A stretch of DNA of 64,000 nt from Verrucomicrobia bacterium S94 (GTDB taxonomy: Bacteria > Verrucomicrobiota > Kiritimatiellia > Kiritimatiellales > Pontiellaceae). The notes under the pieces were generated by a model, which saw only the letters and a list, made by a program, of their open reading frames with translations, searched no databases and was not told the origin of the DNA. The stretch spans positions 2,418,001-2,482,000 of the forward strand of contig CP036201.1 of NCBI GenBank assembly GCA_004299845.1. Direction: 5' to 3'. This document shows, in pieces, positions 1 to 9,235 of this stretch (positions are counted from its first letter, which is position 1; each line of letters opens with the position of its first letter). Made by a program: the position numbers and the translations under genes.

Positions 1-352
1 CCTTTGCACTGAATGCGCGGGCAAAGGCCAGACGAGCCGTGCTCTTGTTGACCTTTTTCCTGTAGCTACGGGGCTTCGGACCATGCGCAACGTAACCGCC
101 GCGCCAGACATTAGACTGCTTATAGCCGGCACGCGCGCGGCCCAGACCCTTCTGTTTCCACGGTTTTTTGCCGGAACCGTTAACTTCAGATTTGCTTTTC
201 GTAGAGGCCGTGCCGGCACGCTGCGCTGCGTTATATGCAACGACCGATTCGTGAACGGCATGGTCACCCTTGTCGAGAACGAGGAGATCATCCGCAACGT
301 CGAAATCGCCGACGCTTTCTCCCTTGATATTTTTAACAGGTACTTTGCTCAT
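1..352 (-). CDS. rplD: 50S ribosomal protein L4 (partial, C-terminus off window)
   Basis: This is the N-terminal 117 codons of ribosomal protein L4, a primary 23S rRNA binder whose long loop lines the exit tunnel. The start MSKVPVKNIKG and the later GSGKKPWKQKGLGRARAG and GPKPRSYRKK segments are the conserved rRNA-binding loop of the family. The ATG at 350-352 lies 12 bases after the rplC stop, so the two are co-transcribed in the usual S10-L3-L4 order. The 3' part lies beyond base 1. No regulatory leader can be judged from this fragment. Confidence 0.95.
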   Translation of the reverse strand, partial: MSKVPVKNIKGESVGDFDVADDLLVLDKGDHAVHESVVAYNAAQRAGTASTKSKSEVNGSGKKPWKQKGLGRARAGYKQSNVWRGGYVAHGPKPRSYRKKVNKSTARLAFARAFSAK

Positions 353-364
353 GATAATCCCCGC

Positions 365-991
365 TTACTTTTTCTTAAGGGCTTCTTTGATCGTAACGAT
401 ACCGCCTTTAGCGCCCGGTACGGATCCTTTAACCAGAATCAGATTTTCTTCAGGACGAACCTGCACAACCTTCAGATTCTGCGTGGTAACGCGCTTGTCC
501 CCCATCTGGCCAGGCATTTTCTTGCCCTTGAAAACACGCGCCGGGAATTCGCACATCCCGATCGAACCGGTACGACGGATCCAGCCGCCGCCATGCGACG
601 CACGGCCACCACCGAAATCATAACGCTTTACAACACCCTGAAAACCGCGGCCTTTACCGGTGGCTACGATATCGACATAGTTAACTTCTTCAAATGCCGC
701 TGCAGTAACTTCATCACCGACATTGACTTCCACTTCATCAACACGGAATTCACGAAGTACTTTTTTCGGCCCAACACCTGCTTTTTTAAGATGACCGAGC
801 GCAGGTTTGTTCATGCGCTGTTCTTTCTGGTCGCCGAAGCCGAGCTGCACCGCTTTGTAGCCGTCTTTGTCTTCGTCCTTAAGCTGAGTCACAACACACG
901 GACCAGCTTCAATAACGGTAACCGGCACAGCAACACCATCTTCAGTATAGATGGAGGTCATGCCCAGTTTTTTACCAATCAAACCTTTCAT
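365..991 (-). CDS. rplC: 50S ribosomal protein L3
   Basis: Ribosomal protein L3 (208 aa) is one of the first proteins to bind 23S rRNA near the peptidyl-transferase centre. The start [11 protein letters not shown] is the family signature, and the central loop has the conserved [10 protein letters not shown] and PGQMGD elements. An upstream in-frame ATG at 1030 would add 13 residues overlapping rpsJ. The start at 991 is preferred because an AGGAGG ribosome-binding site sits 8 bases before it. It lies between rpsJ and rplD as in the classic S10 operon. Confidence 0.96.
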   Translation of the reverse strand: MKGLIGKKLGMTSIYTEDGVAVPVTVIEAGPCVVTQLKDEDKDGYKAVQLGFGDQKEQRMNKPALGHLKKAGVGPKKVLREFRVDEVEVNVGDEVTAAAFEEVNYVDIVATGKGRGFQGVVKRYDFGGGRASHGGGWIRRTGSIGMCEFPARVFKGKKMPGQMGDKRVTTQNLKVVQVRPEENLILVKGSVPGAKGGIVTIKEALKKK

Positions 992-1004
992 GATTGAAAC
1001 CTCC

Positions 1005-1313
1005 TTAGATCTTAATGGTGATATCCACACCGGCCGGCAGATTCAGCTTTTTCAGCTCATCCACGGTTTTAATGGTGGGATCAATGATATCGAGCAGACG
1101 CTTGTGCGTACGAATCTCGAACTGTTCCATCGACTTTTTATTCACGTGCGGACTTTTGTTCACGGTGAACCGTTCGATACGGGTCGGCAACGGAATCGGG
1201 CCCGCAACGCGGGCGCCGGTACGACGTGCCGTTTCGACAATTTCAGTGGCGGAAACATCGAGGACACGATGGTCAAACGACTTCAGCCGGATTCTGATTC
1301 TCTGGTTTGTCAT
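1005..1313 (-). CDS. rpsJ: 30S ribosomal protein S10 / NusE
   Basis: Ribosomal protein S10 (102 aa, full family length) is a 30S head protein that also acts as NusE in antitermination with NusB and NusG. The start [19 protein letters not shown] and the motifs [13 protein letters not shown] and [19 protein letters not shown] are diagnostic. It follows fusA by 13 bases and precedes rplC. There is no tuf gene between fusA and rpsJ here; the only tuf seen lies with the rpo block near 21 kb. Confidence 0.97.
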   Translation of the reverse strand: MTNQRIRIRLKSFDHRVLDVSATEIVETARRTGARVAGPIPLPTRIERFTVNKSPHVNKKSMEQFEIRTHKRLLDIIDPTIKTVDELKKLNLPAGVDITIKI

Positions 1314-1326
1314 TATTTTCTCTCTT

Positions 1327-3459
1327 CTAACGGTTAAGGATAGCGTCTGTCATATGCGACGGAACCGGGTCAAACGCTTGCGGTTCCATCGAATAGCTCG
1401 CTCTACCCTTTGTTAAGGAACGCAGACTGGTTGCGTATCCGAAAACTTCGGCAAGCGGAACATCCGCCTGCACGACCTGCAGATCATTTGAAGCCGTAAT
1501 TTCGCGAATTCGTCCGCGGCGGCTGTTGAGGTCACCCATAACATCGCCCAGGTGCTCCTCGGGGGACTCAATTTCCAATAGCATAATCGGTTCAAGCAGA
1601 ACCGGACCGGCATTGCGGACCGCTTCGCGTAACGCCATAACCGCTGCTGAACGGAATGCTACTTCGGTCGAATCTATATCGCGGGTCTGGCCGCCGATCA
1701 CTGTAACTTTTGTATCAATGATGGCAAAATTACCGAGAACACCGGTCAGCAGCGCATCGGCAATCCCCTCTTCAATTCCTTTGCGGAATTCATCGGGAAT
1801 AATTTTAGTGGAAACATCAAACTGAATAACATTGCCCGCTCCGCTTGTATTCGGCTCTACAGCCAGCGTCAGGGCGGCAAAATGATTTTCATCACCGATA
1901 GTGCGTTCAAAGGTAAAGGACCCTTCACCTTTTGCGGAAACCGATTCGCGGTAAGCCACCATCGGCTTACCGGCATTGGCCTGCACTTTATATTCACGCA
2001 GAATGCGGTCCCGGATAATTTCGAGATGGAGCTCACCCATGCCTTCGATAATCGTCTGGCCGGTTTCATCGTGAATCGACGTACGGAACGTGGGATCTTC
2101 GTCGGCCAGATCTTTGAGCGCTTCAACCAGCGCATCTTTGTCAGCCGTTGATTTCGGCTCAATCGCCATAGAAATTACAGGCTCGGGAAATTCGATATTC
2201 TCCAGAACGATCGGATCATTTTCAGCGCAGACCGTATCACCTGTAGTAAACAGTTTCTGACCGACCATGCCGCCGATCTCACCGGCATACAGCACGTCAA
2301 TATCTTCACGGTGGTTCGCATGCAGTCGCAACAGGCGGCCAATGCGCTCGCGTTTTTTGGTGCGCGGATTATAGATATTCTGACCTTTTTTCAACTGACC
2401 GGCATAAACGCGAACAAAGGCGAGCTTCCCGACAAATTTATCGGTCGCCATCTTAAAGACAAGACCGGTCAGCGGTTCAAAATCGGACGCTTCTCGCAAC
2501 AGCTCTTTTCCCGACTTCGGGTTAACCCCTTCCACAGCCGGAATATCCAGCGGAGAGGGCAACAGGGAAACCACGGCATCAAGCAACGGCTGAACCCCTT
2601 TGTTTTTCAAAGAAGAGCCGACCAGCACGGGAACAATGTCGTTGGCAATAGTAGCTCGGCGCAGTGCAGCAATCAGTGCTTCCTCAGAAACCTCCGTATC
2701 TTCCATGTAGGCTTCCAGCAGCTCTTCATCGACCTCGGCCACTTTTTCGATCAGCTCGGCACGATACGCCTCAGCGTCGGCCGCCATATCAGCAGGAATA
2801 TCAACATATTCCACTCTGGCCCCCATGTCGTCTTCAGAGAAGTGCATGGCTTTCATGCTGATAAGGTCGATAAGCCCCACAAAAGTCTCAGCCGCACCGA
2901 TCGGGAGCTGAATAGCAACAGCCGGAGCTTTCAGCTTATTGCGCATCTGATCAATAACGCTGTAAAAGTCCGCTCCCATCCGATCCATTTTATTCACGAA
3001 AGCAAGCCGCGGCACACTGTATTTATTGGCCTGACGCCAGACCGTCTCGGACTGCGGCTGAACACCGCCCACAGCACACAAAACGCCCACTGCGCCGTCA
3101 AGGACTCGAAGTGAGCGTTCCACTTCCACGGTAAAATCAACGTGGCCGGGGGTATCGATAATATTGATCTGATGGTCCTGCCAGAAACAGGTGGTTGCTG
3201 CAGAGGTAATGGTAATGCCGCGCTCCTGCTCCTGAATCATCCAATCCATGGTGGCGGTACCATCGTGCACTTCACCGATTTTGTGCACTTTACCGGAATA
3301 ATACAGAATACGTTCGGAGGTCGTTGTTTTACCCGCGTCGATATGGGCAATGATACCGATATTGCGAACAGACGAAAGCGAATGCGCGCGGCCTTCGGCT
3401 TCCGTACGGGAACCCGAACCGTTAACTGCTTTCTTTTTGTTTTTGCTCACAACACTCAT
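1327..3459 (-). CDS. fusA: Elongation factor G
   Basis: EF-G (710 aa) is the GTPase that drives ribosomal translocation. G1 (AHIDAGKTT), the switch region ([11 protein letters not shown]), DTPGHVDF and NKMDRMGAD are all present, followed by domains II-V of normal length. The ATG at 3459 is chosen over a TTG five codons upstream. Neither has a clear Shine-Dalgarno sequence. The start gives a lysine-rich extension of about 30 residues before the G domain, where E. coli EF-G has about 10. It lies in the rpsL-rpsG-fusA order, separated from rpsG by a palindrome-bearing gap of about 145 bases. Confidence 0.96.
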   Translation of the reverse strand: MSVVSKNKKKAVNGSGSRTEAEGRAHSLSSVRNIGIIAHIDAGKTTTSERILYYSGKVHKIGEVHDGTATMDWMIQEQERGITITSAATTCFWQDHQINIIDTPGHVDFTVEVERSLRVLDGAVGVLCAVGGVQPQSETVWRQANKYSVPRLAFVNKMDRMGADFYSVIDQMRNKLKAPAVAIQLPIGAAETFVGLIDLISMKAMHFSEDDMGARVEYVDIPADMAADAEAYRAELIEKVAEVDEELLEAYMEDTEVSEEALIAALRRATIANDIVPVLVGSSLKNKGVQPLLDAVVSLLPSPLDIPAVEGVNPKSGKELLREASDFEPLTGLVFKMATDKFVGKLAFVRVYAGQLKKGQNIYNPRTKKRERIGRLLRLHANHREDIDVLYAGEIGGMVGQKLFTTGDTVCAENDPIVLENIEFPEPVISMAIEPKSTADKDALVEALKDLADEDPTFRTSIHDETGQTIIEGMGELHLEIIRDRILREYKVQANAGKPMVAYRESVSAKGEGSFTFERTIGDENHFAALTLAVEPNTSGAGNVIQFDVSTKIIPDEFRKGIEEGIADALLTGVLGNFAIIDTKVTVIGGQTRDIDSTEVAFRSAAVMALREAVRNAGPVLLEPIMLLEIESPEEHLGDVMGDLNSRRGRIREITASNDLQVVQADVPLAEVFGYATSLRSLTKGRASYSMEPQAFDPVPSHMTDAILNR

Positions 3460-3476
3460 TTTTCTTTTCAACAACC

Positions 3477-3503
3477 GGAAGCTTCCACACGGTGGAAGCT
3501 TCC
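3477..3503. repeat. Extragenic palindrome between rpsG and fusA
   Basis: A perfect 12-bp inverted repeat (GGAAGCTTCCAC / GTGGAAGCTTCC) with a 3-base loop lies just upstream of fusA. It has no T-run on either strand, so it does not look like a terminator. It shares the TTCCAC...GTGGAA core with the triple palindrome at 51153-51201 in the prophage. It could be an mRNA processing or stabilising hairpin in the str operon, or a copy of a dispersed REP-like family. Confidence 0.7.
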
Positions 3504-3605
3504 TTTCAATCGGCGACCCTCCCCCTGGGAAGGTTTCCTATATCTGCAATTTCCTCTTCCTGCTGTTTAATCAGCAGTCGGAAAGCGGCTATCTACCGAG
3601 CCGTA

Positions 3606-4079
3606 TTACCAGCGGTAGTGTGCGAACGCCTTGTTGGCCTGTGCCATCTTATGCGTATCATCACGCTTCTTAATAGCGGCACCCTGCCCTTTGAACGCAT
3701 CAATAACTTCGTTTGCCAGTGCTTTACGCATCGGAACCCCTTTACGGTTTCCGGCATAAGAGATCAGCCAGCGGGTAGCGAGCGCAATCTGGCGTTTGGG
3801 CTTAACTTCAAGCGGAACCTGATAGGTCGCACCACCGACACGACGTGATTTAACCTCAAGGCGCGGGGAAACATTTTCGATCGCTGTAGTAAATACTTCA
3901 ACCGGATCCTCGTCCTTCAGCTGCGCCTGAATGTCTTCCAGTGCTCCGTAAACAATTTTAGCCGCAACCGATTTTTTACCACGCTCCATTACACAGTTGA
4001 TCATGTACGCAACCAACTGATTGTTGTAGCGCGGATCAGGAGTCAGCTCACGTTTTTCAGCTCTATGTCTTCTTGCCAT
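3606..4079 (-). CDS. rpsG: 30S ribosomal protein S7
   Basis: Ribosomal protein S7 (157 aa) nucleates assembly of the 30S head by binding the 3' domain of 16S rRNA. The start MARRHRAEKRELTPDPRY and the motifs INCVMERGKKSVA, VGGATYQVP and KRDDTHKMAQANKAFAHYRW are conserved. It lies 13 bases after rpsL and before fusA. Confidence 0.97.
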   Translation of the reverse strand: MARRHRAEKRELTPDPRYNNQLVAYMINCVMERGKKSVAAKIVYGALEDIQAQLKDEDPVEVFTTAIENVSPRLEVKSRRVGGATYQVPLEVKPKRQIALATRWLISYAGNRKGVPMRKALANEVIDAFKGQGAAIKKRDDTHKMAQANKAFAHYRW

Positions 4080-4092
4080 AGTTCAAATATCC

Positions 4093-4467
4093 TTATGCTT
4101 TCGGGCGCTTCGCACCATATTTCGAACGGCCACGCTTACGCCCGTCCACTCCAAGACAGTCCAGCGCACCGCGTACGATGTGATAACGAACACCCGGAAG
4201 GTCCTTCACACGACCGCCGCGAACCAGAACCATGCTATGCTCCTGCAGATTATGGCCTTCACCGCCGATATAGGCGTTAACTTCACGACCGTTGGTCAGA
4301 CGCACACGGGCAACTTTACGAAGAGCCGAGTTCGGTTTCTTCGGGGTCTGGGTTTTAACCAGCAGACACACACCACGACGCTGCGGACAGGTTGCCAGCG
4401 CGGGCGACTTGCTCTTCTTTTTCTGCAGCGTACGCGGCTTTCTTACCAATTGATTAATAGTCGGCAT
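4093..4467 (-). CDS. rpsL: 30S ribosomal protein S12
   Basis: Ribosomal protein S12 (124 aa) contributes to decoding-centre accuracy. The start [12 protein letters not shown] and the streptomycin-relevant loops [12 protein letters not shown] and [17 protein letters not shown] are intact. The lysines at the classic resistance positions are unchanged, so no resistance substitution is seen. It is the first gene of this str operon. The gap of about 650 bases upstream must hold its promoter. Confidence 0.97.
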   Translation of the reverse strand: MPTINQLVRKPRTLQKKKSKSPALATCPQRRGVCLLVKTQTPKKPNSALRKVARVRLTNGREVNAYIGGEGHNLQEHSMVLVRGGRVKDLPGVRYHIVRGALDCLGVDGRKRGRSKYGAKRPKA

Positions 4468-5121
4468 AATTGCTTTCCTTATTAACTGAAAAACGCACCC
4501 AGTGAGATTTAAGCATTAACTGCGATTTTATTCGCAACCCGCTCATCTCCCCGAACAGCGTCTTCCTTAAATCAAAATGCTGTTCCGATTCATGACAACC
4601 CTTTCGATTGCACAGTCATCCGGTCCAACAAAACCTAAAAAAGACAGGCGGAGGACAGTAGAGATCTACACCCACCACCGCAAGCGAAAGATGATACATT
4701 TTTCGCCTGTATTTTCCCTAGGACCTCCAAACCCTGAAAGTCCCTGTAACCACGAACTGCCCCTAACTTAACTGCAGATGAACATTCCTGCATTTCAGAT
4801 CGGAACCTAATCCGGTTCGGTCTCCCGATTGCCGGTGCATTCATGATCCCCTTATGCGTGCCCGTGAACTGCCAGCCACTTCTGAAATGAAGAAGATGCA
4901 AAGGCAACTGTAGATAAAGCAACTGCCGACTCACACCCTCCTGCAATCCACAGATTGACGCGAAAGGATGGGCAACATAGAGAATCGACAGAAAAAATCC
5001 AGCGAAAAGTTGCGCTTTTTTAACGTCATAAATTTTAACCCCGAAAATATAATTTACGATTTCTTTCGCTATTGTCCGCAGAACAGGGTAGACACACATC
5101 ACATTCAATTAAGGACATACA
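4468..5121. other. Intergenic region between rpsL and the cold-shock gene
   Basis: This stretch of about 650 bases separates the divergent rpsL operon and cold-shock gene. Reading frames here have no recognisable protein character and I regard them as chance. A perfect TATAAT at 5048-5053 lies about 70 bases upstream of the cold-shock ATG and may be its -10 box, but no good -35 box is seen. A small hairpin (GGAACC/GGTTCG-type) lies near 4805. A long leader would fit a cold-shock gene. Confidence 0.5.
4571..4598 (-). promoter_or_regulatory. Candidate promoter for rpsL-rpsG-fusA
   Basis: Read on the minus strand, TTGTCA and TTTGAT are separated by 16 bases, about 105 bases upstream of the rpsL ATG. 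The -35 box matches consensus at 5 of 6 positions and the -10 box at 4 of 6. It is the best pair seen in the gap but is weak. Confidence 0.3.
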
Positions 5122-5325
5122 ATGAATACAGGTACAGTAAAATGGTTCGACGCCGAAAAAGGCTTCGGTTTTATCACTCCGGACGAAGGCGGACAGGACA
5201 TGTTCGTACACCATTCGGAGATTCAGGTTTCCGGATACGCATCCCTCGATGAAGGCCAGAAGGTCTCTTTCGAAGTAGGCGAAGGCCGTAAAGGCCCGTG
5301 CGCGACCAACGTTACTCCAATGTAA
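5122..5325 (+). CDS. Cold-shock protein, CspA family
   Basis: A single OB-fold cold-shock protein of 67 aa, a nucleic-acid chaperone that melts RNA structure. It begins [18 protein letters not shown], which contains RNP1 (KGFGFI), followed by RNP2 (MFVHHSEI). The start has an AAGGACA ribosome-binding site. It is monocistronic: a strong terminator follows at 5353. It is the only plus-strand gene in the first 22 kb and marks the left side of the accessory genes between rpsL and rpoC. Confidence 0.95.
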   Translation: MNTGTVKWFDAEKGFGFITPDEGGQDMFVHHSEIQVSGYASLDEGQKVSFEVGEGRKGPCATNVTPM

Positions 5326-5352
5326 CAACCAGGGGCTTACAAAGCTTTGAAG

Positions 5353-5380
5353 AAGGCGTCCATTCGGACGCCTTTTTTTT
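5353..5380 (+). terminator. Rho-independent terminator of the cold-shock gene
   Basis: A 9-bp stem (AAGGCGTCC / GGACGCCTT) with a 4-base loop is followed by a run of eight T residues. Confidence 0.93.
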
Positions 5381-5495
5381 GCGCTCAATATCCATGGCGG
5401 CCAGAAAACCCGAACAGCAGGATATGCAGCCCCGGATTTATACCAAACGTTAAAACTTATCCGGTATAAATCTGATCCCTCGCAGAGCAACTGTG

Positions 5496-6425
5496 TCATA
5501 ACTCAACCTTTATTTCTGCTTTTCTAAGTTCGGACTGCATGTGGATGAGCATTTTCCTCATCCCTGCGACCATTGCACATTTATAGGGTTTCCCGCGCGA
5601 TTGGAGTCCATCGGTATAGGCTTTGATTACAGGATTATACATCGCTGCAGTTCCGGTCGCCATATACAGAGCTTTTCTGACCTTCGCACGCTCGCTTTTG
5701 ATTTTTCGCTTTCCTTTAAATCTGCCGCTGTCTCTGTTGTAGGGGGCAACGCCGGCGAGAGCAACGAGTTCATTTCTGCTGAGCATCGTGATTTCACCGA
5801 GGAAGGCCATGATCATCCATGCGCTAACTTCGCCAACGCCTTTGATGGCAGTGAGACAGGATAAACAGGCCGACAGACTCTCATCGGATTTGATCAGTTC
5901 CCGGATGCGCTTCTCAATGGCTGTGATTTCTTTTTTCAGGACATTGAGCATGCGTTTGATAGAGGCATGGATGAAGTCCGGGGAGTTCCGGATCCGGTTC
6001 TTTTCCCGTGCACCCTGTTCTTTAAGGTGATCGCGCCTGTCGAGCAGGGCGATCAATTCCCTGCGCCGACTCGATACCGGAGCTGCAGGACGTAATTCCT
6101 TACTTTTTGCGAACTTGAGGATTACATCCGCATCGATCGGATCGGTCTTGGCCTGTATGCCTTCACTGGCCGCAAATGCCCTTATCCGGGCTGGATTGGC
6201 CCTGCAGATCGGTATATCTACTGCATGCATGCTCTCCGGCAACAGGCGTTCGTATCCGCCCGCTGCCTCACAAACAACAAAAGGCAGCTGAGCAGCTCCG
6301 GCTGCTTTAATTAAACGGGCAATGCCTTTTTCAGTGTTCGGGACATCAAAAGATCGTTCATCCGTCTGGATTTCCAGCGATTCTTTGCTAACGTCAACCG
6401 CAATCAGGGTTAATTCATGTTTCAT
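5496..6425 (-). CDS. IS110-family transposase (DEDD recombinase)
   Basis: A 309-aa transposase with both IS110 domains. The N-terminal RuvC-like DEDD domain shows D in LIAVDVSKE, E in VVCEAAGGYE and paired D residues in KTDPIDADVI. A coiled-coil spacer lies around residues 130-180. The C-terminal Transposase_20 domain has IKGVGEVSAW and APYNRDSGRFKGKR, where the serine is the expected second catalytic residue. The start MKHELTLIAVDVS is preferred over an upstream ATG at 6470. No frameshift or missing catalytic residue is seen, so the element may be active. Confidence 0.93.
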   Translation of the reverse strand: MKHELTLIAVDVSKESLEIQTDERSFDVPNTEKGIARLIKAAGAAQLPFVVCEAAGGYERLLPESMHAVDIPICRANPARIRAFAASEGIQAKTDPIDADVILKFAKSKELRPAAPVSSRRRELIALLDRRDHLKEQGAREKNRIRNSPDFIHASIKRMLNVLKKEITAIEKRIRELIKSDESLSACLSCLTAIKGVGEVSAWMIMAFLGEITMLSRNELVALAGVAPYNRDSGRFKGKRKIKSERAKVRKALYMATGTAAMYNPVIKAYTDGLQSRGKPYKCAMVAGMRKMLIHMQSELRKAEIKVEL

Positions 6426-6480
6426 GGTTTTTCTCCGTCTTGTAGAGGTGAGCTCAAAAGGCTCTGTCAACTGTTTGAGA

Positions 6481-6600
6481 TAAAACCGGAGCAGCTTCGG
6501 AGGATCCCTGCTCTGCGATGAACGCTGCCTCCGGCAGGTTCTGGGCGCTGAATGATCTCTTCCGAAACCCCGCCGAGCTTTTCGTCAAAAGCCCGGCGGT
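6481..6600 (-). ncRNA. Candidate IS110 bridge RNA core
   Basis: Read on the minus strand just upstream of the transposase, this segment folds into two consecutive stem-loops. The first (6599-6564) pairs AACCGCCGGGCTTTT with AAAAGCTCGGCGGGGTT around a GACG loop. The second (about 6533-6484) pairs CCGGAGGCAGC with GCTGCTCCGG around an open loop of about 28 bases. Stems carrying large internal loops 5' of the recombinase are what is expected of an IS110 bridge RNA. The open loop contains CGCAGAGCA and GGGATC, both of which recur next to the transposase stop (5474-5489). Expression and the exact RNA ends are inferred. Confidence 0.5.
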
Positions 6601-6631
6601 TCCCTGGTGCTCCTGAGCTTACTTAACTGAG

Positions 6632-6695
6632 GAGCTTTTTTCCTCCCCTTTCTCCGACGAGTAATGGTTCCCATTCTCGAAAGGGGAAAAAGCTC
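6632..6695. repeat. Imperfect inverted repeat near the IS110 left end
   Basis: GAGCTTTTTTCCTCCCCTTT at 6632 is matched by the reverse complement of GAAAGGGGAAAAAGCTC ending at 6695, forming arms of about 20 bp (with a few unpaired bases) around 21 bases. It lies at the outer edge of the structured IS110 leader. It may be part of the bridge RNA, an end structure of the element, or a terminator protecting it from read-through. Confidence 0.55.
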
Positions 6696-6816
6696 AAATG
6701 ATGTCGGGAGAAACCTACAAGACGCTGAGGACTCAGAGAAATTCAGTCATAAACGGCTCCACACTCTTGCGCGGAATAACGCTGTCGTTAAGACCGGAAT
6801 GTTTTAGTAAATGGTA

Positions 6817-8250
6817 TTACACCCCGGCCAGAATGGTATTAATCACATCCGCCGCAGAGAAATCAACTGATCTGTCACGACAGAACTGCCCGATATTCTC
6901 AAGATCGTCGCCCATCGTCACGAGCGGCTTTTCCAGCGAGCCGTCCGGCAGACGCTGTGGATAGCCAATATCAGCCGCTAGGGCATTACAGAGACATTTT
7001 CACCCGACGGTATCTTCTTCCCGTCCCCCTTTAGCGACATAGGCTTTCACCGGCTCAGCCGGACAGCGGTATACGATACTTCCATCCGCCTTTCGACAGG
7101 GCGTACGAAGAAATCCTATATCACAGATACGCCGGCGTTTTTCATAAACCGCAGGTTCGGACAGGCTCCCCTTCACATCAGCCACCTTGAACGGGAATCC
7201 GGTAGGCGAAGCCACTGGATCCGTAAATACACGCGATGTCCCTTCCAACGCCCCGCGCACCAGCTCACGGCGCGTTTCAGCAATAAGCCCGGACTCCTCA
7301 CACAAACCGAAAGCCGTACCCACCTGCACTCCGGCAGCTCCCTGCGCCAGCGCATCTTTTAATCCTTCGGCAGAACCGCGCAACCCCGCCAGCCAGAACG
7401 GAACCCCAAAATCACGAAACTTCGCCAGCTTAGCATCATCGCGCAAACCGTAAACCGGCTCCCCCGCCTCGCTGAGCGCTCCCCGGCCCCGCGGCGGCGC
7501 ATTATGCCCACCGGCCTGATGCGCCTCGACGATAAAACCTTCAATACTGCCATTCGCACGTTTAAGCAGAATTCCGGCAAGCGACTCGGTCGTTACAATC
7601 GGAAAGAAAGCCGGCCGCGGCAAAGGAGCCTGCCCCTCCCCCTCCATCAGCAATTGCGGATCGAATGAAACAGGAACAGTTTCCACATCACCTTCCAACC
7701 CTGTAACGGAAACCGGGTAGACCGTATGCTCGTGCCTCGACAGCGCATCCAGAATGCCGGGAATAGCCAACGGAATCCCCGCCCCCATAATCACAACAGA
7801 AACGCCGGCCAGCATAGCCCCGTAGATAGACGGTAGATGTGGAAGCTGAATCTTTTCGAGATAGTTCACCCCAACCGGCCTGTCATGTCCCTCCCGTGCC
7901 AGGAAAATTTCTACAAAATTACCAACCACACACAGCTCAATCGCCATCCGCGAACCGTCCACCGTGTGCATCGGGATACGTTTATATGGCTTACCTTCCC
8001 CCAGCCCCCCTTCAACAAAATAGGCATCCAGAATACGCTGCGCCATCTGCTGAAAAGGAAAATGTTCCAAAGCACGGCGAACATGCCCTCCGGGATCACC
8101 GTCCTGCAACGTTCGCGCGAGCACAGCATCCAAAGCCGTTCCGGAAACAACACCCAGCTGACCGAGTTTTGATACCGCACGGGCTAAACGCCAGTCCGAT
8201 ATTCCGAAGCCCATTCCTCCCTGAATAATTTTCGGTAAATCCTTAAACAT
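6817..8250 (-). pseudogene. Nitronate monooxygenase (2-nitropropane dioxygenase family), interrupted by in-frame TGA
   Basis: An FMN-dependent nitronate monooxygenase of the COG2070 type. The N-terminus IIQGGMGFGISDWRLA and the flavin-region VEAHQAGGHNAPPRGR are intact. The frame stops with TGA at 7000-7002 after EEDTVG. It then continues in the same frame for 60 codons that read KCLCNALAADIG, PLVTMGDDLENI and FSAADVI before TAA at 6817. That tail is the normal C-terminus of this family, where EDTVGRKCLCNAL is conserved, so an Arg codon CGA has probably mutated to TGA. The truncated product would be 416 aa. It may retain some activity or be a young pseudogene. Confidence 0.85.
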
Positions 8251-8314
8251 AGCACTTAATTATGCCCCATTGCCCTGCAACATGCGACACAAAAAAATAT
8301 CTGTTAGCAGGGCT

Positions 8315-9151
8315 TCAGGACTGTCGGGACATTTCCCGAACCAGCATGGCCCGCTTACGCTCTGCCCCCCAGGCATAACCACCGATTTCTCCGTTTCCCC
8401 GTATAACACGATGACAGGGAATCAGGTAGCCGATTGGATTATGCCCCACGGCCGAACCAATCGCACGCGCAGCATTCGGCTTCCCGACCTGCTCCGCTAA
8501 AGATCCATAACTGACCAGCCAGCCTTCCGGGATTTCCAACAGCGCCTGCCAGACTTTCATCTGAAACTGCGTACCCCGAACAAACAGCCTCAACGGCCGG
8601 ATATTCTCACGCGTAGCATCTGCGGAAGCGAAAATACGGTCCGCCAGCTCCCCGGCCATTCCTTCGTCACGAACCAGCTCCGCATGAGGCCAATCTTCTT
8701 TGAGACGCTTCCACCCCCTGAAATCATCAGATCTTTCAAAAAATGAAAGATGACAGATCCCACGAGGGCTTTCGGCAATCAGACAATCCCCAAAAGGCGA
8801 AGCCACCGTTCCCGCCCTAATCCGTAACCCCGCTCCACCGGAACTGACTTCGTCCGGTGACGCCACCTCCAGACAAACGCGGGAATCCTGCCGTCGCTCC
8901 GACCCCGGCAGTCTCACATCCAGAGCAGCATCCAGTACAGCGCTGCCCTCCCGCAGGTGGTCGCATGCATGCTCCAATGTCAGGCATTTCATAAAATCAT
9001 TCGGTATCAATCCCGCCCAACGCAAAAACAGATGACGGAAATGAATCGGGGTTAAACCGGCCACGGCCGCAAGCGTCTTCAGATTCGGTTGTTCTACGTG
9101 ATGTACCTCGATATAACGAATGACCCGAACGATGTGATCATAATCATTCAT
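8315..9151 (-). CDS. Ada-like protein: AraC-type domain fused to O6-methylguanine-DNA methyltransferase
   Basis: A 278-aa protein that removes alkyl groups from DNA by transfer to its own cysteine. Residues 1-90 form an AraC-type helix-turn-helix (IRYIEVHHVEQPNLKTLA, then FRHLFLRWAGLIPNDF). The C-terminal half has the methyltransferase fold with the active-site PCHRVIRGNGEIGGYAWG. The N-terminal zinc-binding phosphotriester domain of E. coli Ada is absent, so only an Ada-like shortened form is claimed. Start MNDYDHIVRVIRYIE is used because the frame upstream runs back through the rpoC terminator. It shares orientation with rpoC but lies beyond that terminator. Confidence 0.9.
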   Translation of the reverse strand: MNDYDHIVRVIRYIEVHHVEQPNLKTLAAVAGLTPIHFRHLFLRWAGLIPNDFMKCLTLEHACDHLREGSAVLDAALDVRLPGSERRQDSRVCLEVASPDEVSSGGAGLRIRAGTVASPFGDCLIAESPRGICHLSFFERSDDFRGWKRLKEDWPHAELVRDEGMAGELADRIFASADATRENIRPLRLFVRGTQFQMKVWQALLEIPEGWLVSYGSLAEQVGKPNAARAIGSAVGHNPIGYLIPCHRVIRGNGEIGGYAWGAERKRAMLVREMSRQS

Positions 9152-9235
9152 AGAAATACTATGGCCATAGCGACCGAAAACCGCACTCGTTTTTTTCCAT
9201 GAGTTTCCAAAAACGGATCCGAACCATTCAAAAAC

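Larger units (their letters stand above)
5474..6700 (-). mobile_element. IS110-family insertion sequence (ends approximate)
   Basis: The element consists of one IS110-type transposase gene on the minus strand and, upstream of it, about 270 bases of strongly structured non-coding DNA. A long structured region 5' of the transposase is the layout of the IS110 group, in which that region encodes the bridge RNA. These elements normally lack terminal inverted repeats and make little or no target duplication, so I cannot fix the ends. The right end must lie below 5496 and the left end between about 6600 and 6816. It sits between the cold-shock terminator and the broken monooxygenase gene. Confidence 0.75.

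Noticed and set aside
4635-5499. Minus-strand frames around the cold-shock gene
   Set aside because: They cross the rpsL-side gap and the cold-shock gene and terminator, and have no protein-like features.
6698-6964. Plus-strand frame of 88 codons next to the IS110
   Set aside because: The opposite strand here encodes the conserved C-terminal tail of the broken monooxygenase, which explains the open frame.
7000-7002. TGA as selenocysteine or Trp codon
   Set aside because: Family members have Arg at this place, no SECIS-like hairpin was obvious, and TGA acts as a normal stop in neighbouring genes.
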